From Flavobacteriales bacterium (GTDB taxonomy: Bacteria > Bacteroidota > Bacteroidia > Flavobacteriales_D > Cryomorphaceae): DNA of 8,672 nucleotides. Shown one piece after another: positions 1-6,286 of this stretch (position 1 is the first letter of the stretch; each line of letters opens with the position of its first letter). Position numbers and translations under genes: made by a program. The stretch is taken from the NCBI GenBank assembly GCA_020200995.1, contig JAIVHQ010000033.1:1-8672 (forward strand), given 5' to 3'. The notes beneath the pieces were generated by a model that saw only the letters and a program-made list of their open reading frames with translations, was not told the origin of the DNA and ran no database searches.

Positions 1-212
1 GCCGCGCACCGAGCGAGCTGGCAGTGGCCGGCGGAATCGGTTTCCGGATGGATTTCGACATCATCCTGCTTCGTTTCGACCTGGCCACGCCCTTGCGCCT
101 GCCCTACCTTCCGGAAAACGACCGCTGGGTGATTGATCAATTTGATCCGCTCTCGGCGGGATGGCGGGGGGAGAATTTGCTTCTTAACATTGCCATCGGC
201 TATCCATTTTAG
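1..212 (+). CDS. Omp85/BamA-TamA family outer membrane protein, C-terminal fragment
   Basis: The gene runs in from the left edge. The frame is open from position 3 and ends at TAG 210-212, so about 69 C-terminal residues are visible. They read as the last strands of an Omp85 barrel: a glycine-rich strand (AGGIGFRMDFD), a strand with the pattern LRFDLATPLRLPYLP, then NLLLNIAIGYPF ending in Phe, which fits the C-terminal beta-signal recognised by the BAM machinery. This ending is typical of the TamL/BamA-like proteins of Bacteroidota, which insert or translocate proteins or lipids at the outer membrane. The GTG at position 24 is an internal Val and not a start. BamA and TamL cannot be told apart from this fragment. 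Confidence 0.85.
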   Translation, partial: RAPSELAVAGGIGFRMDFDIILLRFDLATPLRLPYLPENDRWVIDQFDPLSAGWRGENLLLNIAIGYPF

Positions 213-242
213 TAGCTGTCCATAAAGCCCGCTATCTGCCTT

Positions 243-303
243 GCACTTGTTCTAAAAACAGTCATTGACCTTAGTCAACTCCTTGTTTTTTAGAACTGCG
301 TGC
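243..303 (+). other. Long imperfect hairpin after the Omp85 gene
   Basis: The two arms pair GTTCTAAAAACA (249-260) with TGTTTTTTAGAAC (284-296), with one bulged T. Outer arms GCAC (243-246) and GTGC (300-303) extend it, and a nested stem TTGAC/GTCAA with loop CTTA sits inside at about 265-278. It begins 31 bases after the Omp85 stop. The inner stem followed by a T-rich stretch (about 283-291) could be a weak terminator for that gene, but the stem is AT-rich. It could also be a 5' structured element of the downstream small ORF, or a relic of a small inverted-repeat element. Confidence 0.45.
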
Positions 304-321
304 GCGTTGCTATCGAACTTT

Positions 322-426
322 ATGATCCAGCCACTTGATTTTATGAACGAACACCAATTAGAGCGAAAAGGCACAACTCCCTTCACTAAGAAGGAAACGG
401 CGCAGCACATCGGAGCCGGCGACTGA
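322..426 (+). CDS. Possible 34-aa small protein (unrecognised)
   Basis: An ATG at 322 opens 34 codons ending at TGA 424-426, directly before the terminator hairpin at 428-460. An alternative start is the ATG at 343, which would give 27 residues. The peptide is hydrophilic, with charged stretches such as MNEHQLERK and KKETAQHIGAGD, and has no membrane segment or signal peptide. No family is recognised. In its favour are its position between a structured leader and a strong terminator and a composition that is not low-complexity. Against it are its short length, no clear ribosome binding site before 322, and no perfect TAnnTTTG promoter upstream. The same stretch could be the body of a non-coding RNA. 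Confidence 0.3.
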   Translation: MIQPLDFMNEHQLERKGTTPFTKKETAQHIGAGD

Positions 427-427
427 A

Positions 428-469
428 GAGCCCGCCCGACCTGATGGCAGGGCGGGTCTCCCTTTTATT
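428..469 (+). terminator. Rho-independent terminator
   Basis: A perfect 7-bp GC stem pairs CCCGCCC (431-437) with GGGCGGG (450-456) around a 12-base loop. It is extended by GAG (428-430) pairing with CTC (458-460) past one bulged T, and is followed by CCTTTTATT. This is the best intrinsic terminator in the window. It lies 1 base after the small ORF stop and isolates whatever is transcribed from 213-427 from the PH-like gene downstream. Confidence 0.75.
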
Positions 470-548
470 CACAACGACAGTTTATTTGTTTCTTATCCTT
501 CAGATAGCCGCACCCTCCAATTCTCGCATTCAATTCCGACAAAAATGA

Positions 549-556
549 TAACTTTG
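549..556 (+). promoter_or_regulatory. Bacteroidota -7 promoter element for the PH-like gene
   Basis: TAACTTTG is a perfect match to TAnnTTTG. No TTG stands at the usual -33 position; the nearest is a TTC about 17 bases upstream. Transcription would start near 562-564, which leaves the GTG at 564 with almost no leader but gives the ATG at 591 a leader of about 28 bases. This supports the start at 591. Confidence 0.5.
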
Positions 557-590
557 AACTCAAGTGATTGAACGAAAGCAGCTGAAGGCC

Positions 591-1046
591 ATGAAACCAA
601 ATCATTCTACTGAGTCGATGGAGTCCGCGTTGAGCACAAAGGTGGTGTTTCATCAAAAGCCCCTGCGCGGGGCATGGGTGTATGCGAGTGTGCTGTACCT
701 GCTCATCGCCGGCATAATGGCCTATTTTACGGGAAGTTTTGCATATGGCGCTCTGCCCGTTTGGGCATTCATGGTATTTGGTATTTATGGCTTTCGGTAC
801 ATCATCGAAAATGACAGGCTTACAATACGTCAGTGGTCTCTGTATGCCGAATCCATTGCTATATCAGAAATCACAAGCATTGCTCCGGTTCGAGGTTATT
901 TTGGCAATTTCATGGCTGATCCCGAGCGGTTGGAAATTCGCTACAGCAACTGCATGCGGATGAGGTTTGCGCCAAAAGACAGGTCCGGACTTGTCGAGGC
1001 ACTGAAAGTTGCCAATCCTGATATCGAGGTAGACGAATCGCTATAA
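591..1046 (+). CDS. Small membrane protein with bacterial PH-like domain (YyaB/DUF1200 type)
   Basis: The product has 151 residues from ATG 591. Residues about 29-45 and 51-67 are two hydrophobic helices forming a hairpin. The C-terminal half (about 70-145) has the layout of the bacterial PH-like domain found in YyaB-like/DUF1200 proteins: ENDRLTIRQW, then ISEITSIAPV, ERLEIRY, and a closing helix ending in ANPDIEVD. Such proteins are uncharacterised; the PH fold probably sits on the cytoplasmic side and binds a protein or lipid. An in-frame GTG at 564 and an ATG at 618 are alternative starts. The ATG at 591 is preferred because of the -7 element at 549-556 and the purine-rich AAGG just before it. 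The gene is monocistronic and converges on the VIT gene with a 22-base gap and no clear terminator between them. Confidence 0.75.
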   Translation: MKPNHSTESMESALSTKVVFHQKPLRGAWVYASVLYLLIAGIMAYFTGSFAYGALPVWAFMVFGIYGFRYIIENDRLTIRQWSLYAESIAISEITSIAPVRGYFGNFMADPERLEIRYSNCMRMRFAPKDRSGLVEALKVANPDIEVDESL

Positions 1047-1068
1047 AGAGGATCGGAGCAGCCCGTCC

Positions 1069-1779
1069 CTATACACCTGCGTGCTCACCAAAAAGGTGCC
1101 CCACAAATGCCGTAAGCCCCATGGCGACGGTTCCCCAAAACGTAATTCGAATCACGGCTTTGGCAATTCTCGCACCGCCTGCCTTTGCGGCAAATGCACC
1201 GAGCATGGCCAGGAAAACAATAGCGAAAGCGTAAAGGGTGACTTCCATGCCCTTCATCGGAAAAAACAGGGTAACCAGGAGCGGGAGCGCCCCGCCGAGG
1301 GTGAAAGAAGCACCCGATACGAATGCGGCCTGAACGGGCTTGGCCCGCGTGGTGTCGTTGATGCCCAGCTCGTCGCGGACATGGGCTCCCAGGGCGTCGT
1401 GTTCGGTAAGCTCCTCAGCCACGGCGAGGGCGGTTTTTTCGCTGAGGCCTCGCTCCTCGTAGATTTTTGCCAGGCGGATCAATTCGATGTCGGGCATGTC
1501 TTCCAGCTCCTGTTTTTCGCGTTTGATGTCGGCCTTTTCGATGTCGGTCTGGGAGCTGACGGACACGTACTCGCCGGCGGCCATGGACAGGGCCCCTGCC
1601 ACAAGTCCTGCGACCGTGGCGAGGATGAGAGGCTCCCGAAAGTCACTTGCTGCGGCCACACCGATGGCCAGGCTGGCCGTGGATAAAATTCCATCGTTGG
1701 CTCCGAGTACGGCCGCGCGGAGCCAATTGCTGCGGTGTACAAAGTGCTTGGCGAGGTATTCTTCGGTTTCGGGCGTCAT
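1069..1779 (-). CDS. VIT1/CCC1 family iron/manganese transporter
   Basis: This 236-residue inner-membrane protein belongs to the VIT (vacuolar iron transporter)/CCC1 family, which moves Fe2+ or Mn2+ out of the cytosol, probably in exchange for protons. TM1 (about 20-42) carries NWLRAAVLGANDGILST, with the Asp of the NDG motif (residue 29) lying at the transport site in the family. TM2 (about 50-75) carries the conserved Met and Glu in LSMAAGEYVSV (66 and 70). Residues about 78-145 form the Glu-rich cytosolic helical domain, which in the plant protein EgVIT1 collects metal before transport (EKADIKREKQELEDMPDIE, then YEERG). TM3-TM5 cover about 148-229. The length is normal and the gene looks intact. 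ATG 1779 follows a leader of about 60 bases with a good -7 element. Metal choice (Fe or Mn) cannot be read from the sequence. Confidence 0.92.
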   Translation of the reverse strand: MTPETEEYLAKHFVHRSNWLRAAVLGANDGILSTASLAIGVAAASDFREPLILATVAGLVAGALSMAAGEYVSVSSQTDIEKADIKREKQELEDMPDIELIRLAKIYEERGLSEKTALAVAEELTEHDALGAHVRDELGINDTTRAKPVQAAFVSGASFTLGGALPLLVTLFFPMKGMEVTLYAFAIVFLAMLGAFAAKAGGARIAKAVIRITFWGTVAMGLTAFVGHLFGEHAGV

Positions 1780-1846
1780 GTGGATTTGATGTGTCGAAGC
1801 TGCGATGCAAAAATGAAAATGGCCGATGGTCTTTTGTTGGCCGGGT

Positions 1847-1854
1847 CAAAGGTA
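1847..1854 (-). promoter_or_regulatory. Bacteroidota -7 promoter element for the VIT gene
   Basis: TACCTTTG on the - strand (read 1854 to 1847) is a perfect match to TAnnTTTG, 67 bases before the VIT ATG. There is no exact TTG at the -33 position. The tandem repeat array begins about 50 bases upstream of this element, so the repeats lie immediately behind the promoter. Confidence 0.5.
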
Positions 1855-1902
1855 AATTTTATCGGGAAGTGGTACCCTACGAAATGGATGATGATGTGGC
1901 CT

Positions 1903-2293
1903 GCGGATGGTGCGTAGGATGAAGGGGCCCGCAGATTTCGCAGATGGCGCAGATTGAAAAGCGAGAAATGAAAAATGGAACGCGGATTTCGCGGATGACG
2001 CGGATTAGCGCTGATGCAAAAAGGCCGCAGATGGCGCAGAGGTTGAGGGGCCCGCAGATTTCGCGGATTACGCAGATTGTAAAGTGTCGCAGATAGCACG
2101 AAGGATGAGGAGCCCGCAGATTTCGTAGATTGCGCAGATTGTAAAGTGTCGCAGATGGCGCAGAGGATGAAGGAGCCCGCAGATTTCGCGGATGGCGCAG
2201 ATTGAAAAAGTGGCGCAGATGGCACGGAGGATGAGGAGGCATGCAGATGGCGCGGATTAAAATAGTGCAGTAGACAGCGCACAGGCCGCGGAT
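1903..2293. repeat. 62-bp-period tandem array of GC[A/G]GAT repeats
   Basis: The array has two levels of order. The small unit is GC[A/G]GAT, with about 22 copies counted by eye; it occurs in triplets with exact 9-base spacing, starting at 1931, 1982, 2054, 2116 (middle copy GTAGAT) and 2179. The large unit is a block of a single GCAGAT, then AGGATGAGGAGCCC-like sequence, then a triplet, then GTAAAGTGTC-like sequence. Blocks start at 2027, 2089, 2151 and 2215 (periods 62, 62, 64), with a related block from 1903, a degenerate core at 1981-2007 and a shortened last block. The - strand stays open in two frames across it (1776-2282 and 1877-2242), but 62 is not a multiple of 3, so the peptide repeats change frame. 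Those ORFs are by-products. Similar intergenic arrays are, to my knowledge, scattered through many Bacteroidota genomes; their function is unknown. Confidence 0.9.
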
Positions 2294-2763
2294 CAGCTAC
2301 TGCGAATCAGCAATTGTGCAAGCTCCATGCGGTACATATCAAACCCCTCGGCCCAATGGTCTTTCACGATTTCAATCAACCGAAAGCCCTGCTTTTGATA
2401 GAATTTATGCGTCAGCTGCGATGTTCTGACAACCACTTTTTGAACTCCCTCAATGGATTTGAGCTTTTTGAGTCTGTGTTGAACCAATCGCGCGCCGAGG
2501 ACTTTTCCCTGATGTGCGGGATGGATGATGTCCCAACTGATGATGCCTGTCGTGCCGCCGTCTTCAAAATTCAGTCCGCCGCAACCCGCAATCTCTCCAT
2601 CGAGCAGCAGGGTATAGTACAGCTCCCGTTCGAAATCCAAATAATGCCTGAAGTCGGCTTCCTCCGCCGCGGCGAAGTATTCGGGCGTATTGAGCCGGAG
2701 TAGGTTGATCAGGGCCTCTTTATCAGCGGGGCTGTAGTCTCGTATTTCAATCGAGGTATTCAT
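2293..2763 (-). CDS. GNAT family N-acetyltransferase
   Basis: The product has 156 residues, the usual length for a single-domain GNAT enzyme, which transfers an acetyl group from acetyl-CoA to an amine. Motif A, the acetyl-CoA pyrophosphate loop, is seen as DIIHPAHQGKVLGARLVQ (about 78-95), where Q-G-K-V-L-G-A is the Q/RxxGxG/A loop. Motif B follows as FYQKQGFRLIE (121-131). GEIAGCGGL (56-64) is the strand before motif A. The substrate cannot be inferred. The start is ATG 2763, preceded by GAAAG. The gene lies 51 bases downstream of the helical unknown gene on the same strand and may share its transcript. Its TGA stop touches the first GCGGAT of the repeat array, so its 3' end is fused to the repeats. 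Confidence 0.88.
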   Translation of the reverse strand: MNTSIEIRDYSPADKEALINLLRLNTPEYFAAAEEADFRHYLDFERELYYTLLLDGEIAGCGGLNFEDGGTTGIISWDIIHPAHQGKVLGARLVQHRLKKLKSIEGVQKVVVRTSQLTHKFYQKQGFRLIEIVKDHWAEGFDMYRMELAQLLIRSS

Positions 2764-2814
2764 GCTTTCGGGTGTGACTAGTGAACCGTTTTCACAATTT
2801 TCAAAACTCCAACT

Positions 2815-3255
2815 TCATTTGTGATTCGGATTTCCGGAGACTTCTTTGAGCAATTCCTCAATTTCATTCAATTTTTGAACCCGATCGAGAGACAGCGCTC
2901 CCGAAATTTCGTCAGCAATATTCAGCAGCTCAAGGGCTTTTGTCAGCCGTGCTTTCGCCTTTTCGCTATTTTTGTTTAATTCTGCAGCCCCCGCCTCCTT
3001 GAAGAATTCGGCGAGAAGTTCCAATTGCGGGGCAGTGAAATGCTTTTTAGTGAGGTGGGTTTTGAGTTCGCCTTTGGTGAGAACCGATAGCTTATCAATG
3101 TCTATGTCCAATTCGCTTTGGAGCTGTTTATTGGCAGCTTCGATTCCGCGCAATGCTTCGCCTTGGGTTTTCTGACCGAGGAAGTTGGCCATTATTTTTG
3201 CCAAAGCCTTTCCCAACTGCTCGATCTGATCTTTGAGTAAATCTCTGTGCTGCAT
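2815..3255 (-). CDS. All-helical protein of unknown function
   Basis: The product has 146 residues from ATG 3255. No signal peptide or membrane segment is present. Almost the whole chain looks helical and charged: QIEQLGKALAKIMANFLGQK (10-29), IEAANKQLQSELDIDIDKL (38-56), then two Leu/Glu/Lys-rich helices (about 75-146). It resembles the short Bacteroidota and DUF6483-like proteins that begin with a QIEQLGKxLAKI helix, but this is recognition by eye and the function is unknown. The frame also has an ATG at 3297, adding 14 residues. The later start is preferred because it has an A-rich leader (GGTAATAAA), because a near-match to the -7 element (TACCTTCG, 3311 to 3304) would leave the 3297 start leaderless, and because the helix motif usually lies at the N-terminus. 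A short relic with the same helix motif lies at 6233-6286. Confidence 0.7.
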   Translation of the reverse strand: MQHRDLLKDQIEQLGKALAKIMANFLGQKTQGEALRGIEAANKQLQSELDIDIDKLSVLTKGELKTHLTKKHFTAPQLELLAEFFKEAGAAELNKNSEKAKARLTKALELLNIADEISGALSLDRVQKLNEIEELLKEVSGNPNHK

Positions 3256-3500
3256 TTTATTACCAATTAAATCCGGGAACTCAACGAACTGTCCCATTCC
3301 GGCCGAAGGTAATTTTTTCTCTTGAAGCGACCTCGAACACCTGATCGGATCAACATTTCAGTCTATCACGCGGTACGATGCTCTCCAGGCTAGCTTTGGG
3401 ATGGCCCTGATTCTGACATGTGAGCGAGCGCCAGCCGAACAATGCATAATTGGCGATGGTTGCCATACAGTATTCTCAACTTGTCTTCAGTTCACCAACT
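3256..3500. other. Intergenic region with no clear gene
   Basis: This stretch lies between the FAD oxidoreductase stop and the helical unknown gene. It holds a one-mismatch -7 element (TACCTTCG on the - strand, 3311 to 3304) and an 11-base palindrome TGATCGGATCA (3342-3352) that could bind a dimeric regulator. No terminator for the oxidoreductase gene and no RNA gene was seen. Confidence 0.4.
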
Positions 3501-5213
3501 TTATTCCAAAACCTGCCCGTGCTCCAGGAGTGCTGTTTTCAACTCGGGATAGGCCAGTTCCTGTACAGCGCTCTCCTCCTCCACCGCCATGGACGCAATG
3601 ATGGCGGCGCTTTGGCCGAGCACCATGAATACGGGCTCCATGCGCATGGATCCGAAACCGATGTGCGACGCGCTGAGGCAAACGGGTACAACCAGGTTAG
3701 CACATTCTTCCTTTTTGGGAACAATGGAGCGGTAGCTGATGGGGTAAGGCCCTCCCACATGGGCTTCCACATTACCTTCATTGGCGACGTGGCCTTCGGC
3801 GTTTACATAACGCTTTATGTGGTGGGAATCCATGCCGTATGCGCCCATGCCGACGGGATCAGGCACCACCTCAATCTTTTCACAGTTCTTCTGGGTCATC
3901 ACGTAATCGCTCACCATGCGGCGGGCTTCACGGACATAAAGCTGTGCCTGCCAGCCGTCCTCCCGCTCGTACTCGTCCTTGCAGGTGCCCCATTTCGATA
4001 CTGCATCGCGGACTTTTTCGGGGATGCGCGGGTGATAGGCCAGTGTCCACATGAGGCCCTGCTGATAGTCGCGGTGTCGCTGAAGGATGCGTTCCCGCTC
4101 CTCGTAGGAGGCTTCGGGATAGTCCTTGTTTTGACCGATGAAGTCTGTCGAAAAGCCCTTTTGATTGTTGGTATCGGTTTTTCGGTTGGGCATTGAGGAG
4201 TTGATCCACGGCACGAGGCGATCGCCGTACCAATACATCTCTTCGATGGGACCGGTGGCCGCCTCGTAATTGCGAAACAGCAGTTCGTAATCCTGCTCCC
4301 GGTAGTTGTCGGGTTTCCGGAAGGGAATGCGGTTGTCGGGGTGATCGGTCAGGGTCATCCTAAAGCAGTAGGCCTGAACCCCGTCGTCGCCCTCACCGAT
4401 GGTTCCGGGGCCGCCTTCTTCAATGAAAGGCAAGAGCCCGCTCGAAGGATCGCCCTTGACAATGTAAGGGTCCACTCCTTTTATGAAATTGTGGTGAACT
4501 GCGTTGTTGGAAGCTCCGCCGCGGAGGGTGGTTCCATTTTTAACAGCCTGAATCCCGTTCAGGGTTTCGCCGTATTGGTCGTTCGATTCGCGGCCCACGG
4601 TGTACGAAACCCCGGCGGCTGCCATGAGGTCGCCCTCGTAGGTGGCGTCTATAAATACCTTTCCGGAAAATGTTTGGCCCGATTCCATTGTGATGGTCGC
4701 GATCCGCGCGTCCGTTTTGGAAACACCGGTTTCCCGATTGAGGCGCTCTTGATAAACGACCGTAATGTCGAGGTCGTCCAGCATTTTCTCAAAGACCTTG
4801 AGCGCTGCAGAGGGTTCAAAAGTCCACATGGCATCTTCGCCCGATCCGGTGCGGGTCTGGCCGCCATCGCGGTACTCGGATTTTTCCTGCCAAATCCAGT
4901 GGGCGGGATCGTCGTAATGCGCGGCGATGTTTTGGTAAAACTCCCGGGAGATACCGCCGATCACTTGTTTGTTGCCGATATCCGTCTGCCCGAGTCCGCC
5001 GGTGGTGAGCCCTCCCAAGCGGCTCGATGGCTCGATGATGGTGACCGACTTGCCGAGCCTTGCGGCCTGCACTGCCGCGCTGATTCCGGCGGAAGTTCCG
5101 CCGTAAATTACGATGTCGGCAGAAAATGTTTTACTGTTGCTTTGGCACATGCCCGGGGTGGAAGTCACTGCGGCGAGCAGAATTAACAAAGGAAAGAATT
5201 GATGCATTTTCAT
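3501..5213 (-). CDS. Exported FAD-dependent oxidoreductase (FAD_oxidored family)
   Basis: The product has 570 residues. A signal peptide is likely at residues 1 to about 23 (KMH, a hydrophobic core FFPLLILLAAV, then TPGMCQS). There is a Cys, but the residues before it (PGM) do not make a good lipobox. The mature protein opens with a dinucleotide-binding fold, DIVIYGGTSAGISAAVQAAR (33-52), with acidic Glu61 at the end of the second strand where FAD ribose binds. LGGLTTGGLG (66-75), FIDATYEGDLMAAAGV (187-202) and the C-terminal GFGSMRMEPVFMVLGQSAA (519-537) are typical of the FAD_oxidored (PF12831-like) proteins common in Bacteroidota and Planctomycetes, sometimes labelled xanthan lyase. The substrate is unknown; a sugar or polysaccharide derivative is plausible from family context but nothing here shows it. 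The frame is intact. It lies 147 bases downstream of the DUF2459 gene, possibly with its own promoter. Confidence 0.85.
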   Translation of the reverse strand: MKMHQFFPLLILLAAVTSTPGMCQSNSKTFSADIVIYGGTSAGISAAVQAARLGKSVTIIEPSSRLGGLTTGGLGQTDIGNKQVIGGISREFYQNIAAHYDDPAHWIWQEKSEYRDGGQTRTGSGEDAMWTFEPSAALKVFEKMLDDLDITVVYQERLNRETGVSKTDARIATITMESGQTFSGKVFIDATYEGDLMAAAGVSYTVGRESNDQYGETLNGIQAVKNGTTLRGGASNNAVHHNFIKGVDPYIVKGDPSSGLLPFIEEGGPGTIGEGDDGVQAYCFRMTLTDHPDNRIPFRKPDNYREQDYELLFRNYEAATGPIEEMYWYGDRLVPWINSSMPNRKTDTNNQKGFSTDFIGQNKDYPEASYEERERILQRHRDYQQGLMWTLAYHPRIPEKVRDAVSKWGTCKDEYEREDGWQAQLYVREARRMVSDYVMTQKNCEKIEVVPDPVGMGAYGMDSHHIKRYVNAEGHVANEGNVEAHVGGPYPISYRSIVPKKEECANLVVPVCLSASHIGFGSMRMEPVFMVLGQSAAIIASMAVEEESAVQELAYPELKTALLEHGQVLE

Positions 5214-5233
5214 GGTGCTCTACAGGTTATTTG

Positions 5234-5251
5234 ATCAGGACGAAGCCTGAT
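5234..5251. repeat. Small hairpin in the leader of the FAD oxidoreductase gene
   Basis: ATCAGG (5234-5239) pairs perfectly with CCTGAT (5246-5251) around a 6-base loop, 20 bases before the - strand ATG at 5213. In the - strand RNA the loop contains UUCG. No U-run follows, so it is not an obvious terminator. It could affect translation or be an operator half-site pair. Confidence 0.35.
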
Positions 5252-5305
5252 GGACGCAAAAGAGGTAAGTCGGCAAATTACGGTTTATTCCGCACTACCG
5301 GGGAC

Positions 5306-5329
5306 ATAAGGCTATTTCGGATGCCTTAT
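5306..5329. repeat. Inverted repeat between the DUF2459 and FAD oxidoreductase genes
   Basis: ATAAGGC (5306-5312) and GCCTTAT (5323-5329) form a perfect 7-bp stem with a 10-base loop, starting 31 bases after the DUF2459 stop in the direction of transcription. No U-tract follows on the - strand, so it is at most a weak terminator or an RNA 3'-end stabiliser. An operator for the oxidoreductase gene is also possible. Confidence 0.35.
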
Positions 5330-5360
5330 AAGCGCACCGCCCAAGATAGAACATCCGCAC

Positions 5361-6011
5361 TTATTCATACTTCTTCATCAGTCCAAAGTCAAAGGGTGTC
5401 CAATAACAGGCTTTCAGTCCGCTTTGCTTAAAGCCCGTATTGACCCACGTATTGCAGGTTTTGAAGAGGGTGTAATTACCCTTGGCTTTGTAAAAATCAT
5501 CCCTCATGGTATAGCCCTCGCCTTCGAGAAGGGTCTTTTCTCCGTTTTCGCTCAGGGCAAAAGTCGCGAGGATGTAGGCATTCAGCTGCTCCAATTCGGC
5601 CTTGCTCACGGGAATTTCCACCCAGCGGTTTTGCAAATTCGGATAGCGCGTTACATGGATGAGGGTGGGGCTTTTCACAAAAAGCGCTTTCACTGCATTC
5701 GCAAAAGTGAGGTCGCTCCAGGTCGGTGTGTTGAGGTAAAAATTCTCATCGCCCCAGCCGAATGACATGTAGCGATCATCGGGGCCTTTCTTGAGACCGG
5801 CGGAGAGCAGAGAATCCATTTGCTCTTCGTGAATCACAATGCCGAGGTGAACGCCGTTGGTGGTCAGAAAAACAGACCCGAAGGGATCCGGAGCCGGGCG
5901 GTCGCCGTTCACGGTGATCCACATCATAGTAAATGATATCAACAGGTAAGCCACGGGAATCAGCAATAAAAAAAGAACTGCTTTCAGTATTTTTTTCAAT
6001 GCTTTTACCAT
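5361..6011 (-). CDS. TIGR02117/DUF2459 family membrane-anchored protein
   Basis: The product has 216 residues. Residues 1-32 are a basic stretch (MVKALKKILK) and a single hydrophobic helix, an uncleaved N-terminal anchor with the rest outside the cytoplasm. The body shows the DUF2459 pattern: TNGVHLGIVI (51-60), FGWGDENFYLNTPTW (84-98), IHVTRYP (118-124), and TCNTWVNTGF (185-194) followed by YWTPFDFGL (203-211). The strictly patterned His55 and Cys186 suggest a papain/NlpC-like Cys-His arrangement, but this is inference; family members have no assigned activity and were first noted near urease genes in other bacteria. No urease genes are visible here. The frame extends to a TTG at 6080, but the first ATG is at 6011 and leads directly into the anchor helix, so 6011 is chosen. 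Confidence 0.85.
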   Translation of the reverse strand: MVKALKKILKAVLFLLLIPVAYLLISFTMMWITVNGDRPAPDPFGSVFLTTNGVHLGIVIHEEQMDSLLSAGLKKGPDDRYMSFGWGDENFYLNTPTWSDLTFANAVKALFVKSPTLIHVTRYPNLQNRWVEIPVSKAELEQLNAYILATFALSENGEKTLLEGEGYTMRDDFYKAKGNYTLFKTCNTWVNTGFKQSGLKACYWTPFDFGLMKKYE

Positions 6012-6232
6012 TCCGGATAAGGGTTTTCGAAGTCTTGGGGCAACATTTTGATAGGTTTCTAAAGTACGTTTTTTCCGCAAAGGGCTTTGCCACCCGGGGA
6101 TGGTTGCAATCTGTTCGAAGCGATTTCATTTTGCAGATAGTGATTTGGTATGGAGGTGTAATCAGACTGCTCAAAACATCCGGCGATGTAAAACAATTCC
6201 GCACGAAGCTTCACCATGCAAACTACAGCAGT

Positions 6233-6286
6233 GAAGCGGGCGGTAATCTTTGCCAATGCTTTTGCTAACTGCCCCGTATGATCCCG
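6233..6286 (-). pseudogene. Relic resembling the N-terminal helix of the helical unknown protein
   Basis: On the - strand this stretch reads RDHTGQLAKALAKITARF. The helical unknown protein reads KDQIEQLGKALAKIMANF at 3181-3234. By hand, 11 of 18 residues and 37 of 54 bases match without a gap. The similarity does not continue on either side in the same frame. The simplest reading is a decayed fragment of a paralogous gene, but a chance resemblance between short Lys/Ala/Leu helices cannot be excluded. Confidence 0.3.

Noticed and set aside
1081..1686. 201-codon + strand ORF opposite the VIT gene
   Set aside because: It is a shadow of the VIT coding frame; the - strand product has complete family motifs.
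1776..2282. Long - strand ORFs (168 and 121 codons) across the repeat region
   Set aside because: They are open because the repeat unit lacks stop codons on that strand. The 62-base period shifts frame at every block, the peptides are Asn/Leu/Arg or Ile/Cys-rich low complexity, and two frames are open at once.
1903..2293. CRISPR array
   Set aside because: The blocks repeat along their whole length with no unique spacers, the small unit is only about 9 bases, and there are no cas genes nearby.
3450..5186. Long + strand ORFs (248 and 281 codons) opposite the FAD oxidoreductase gene
   Set aside because: They are antisense shadows of a clearly recognisable gene with an intact FAD-binding fold, and their translations show no domain or signal features.
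5361..6011. Urease-associated function for the DUF2459 protein
   Set aside because: The family was named from urease neighbourhoods in other bacteria, but no urease structural or accessory gene is present in this window.
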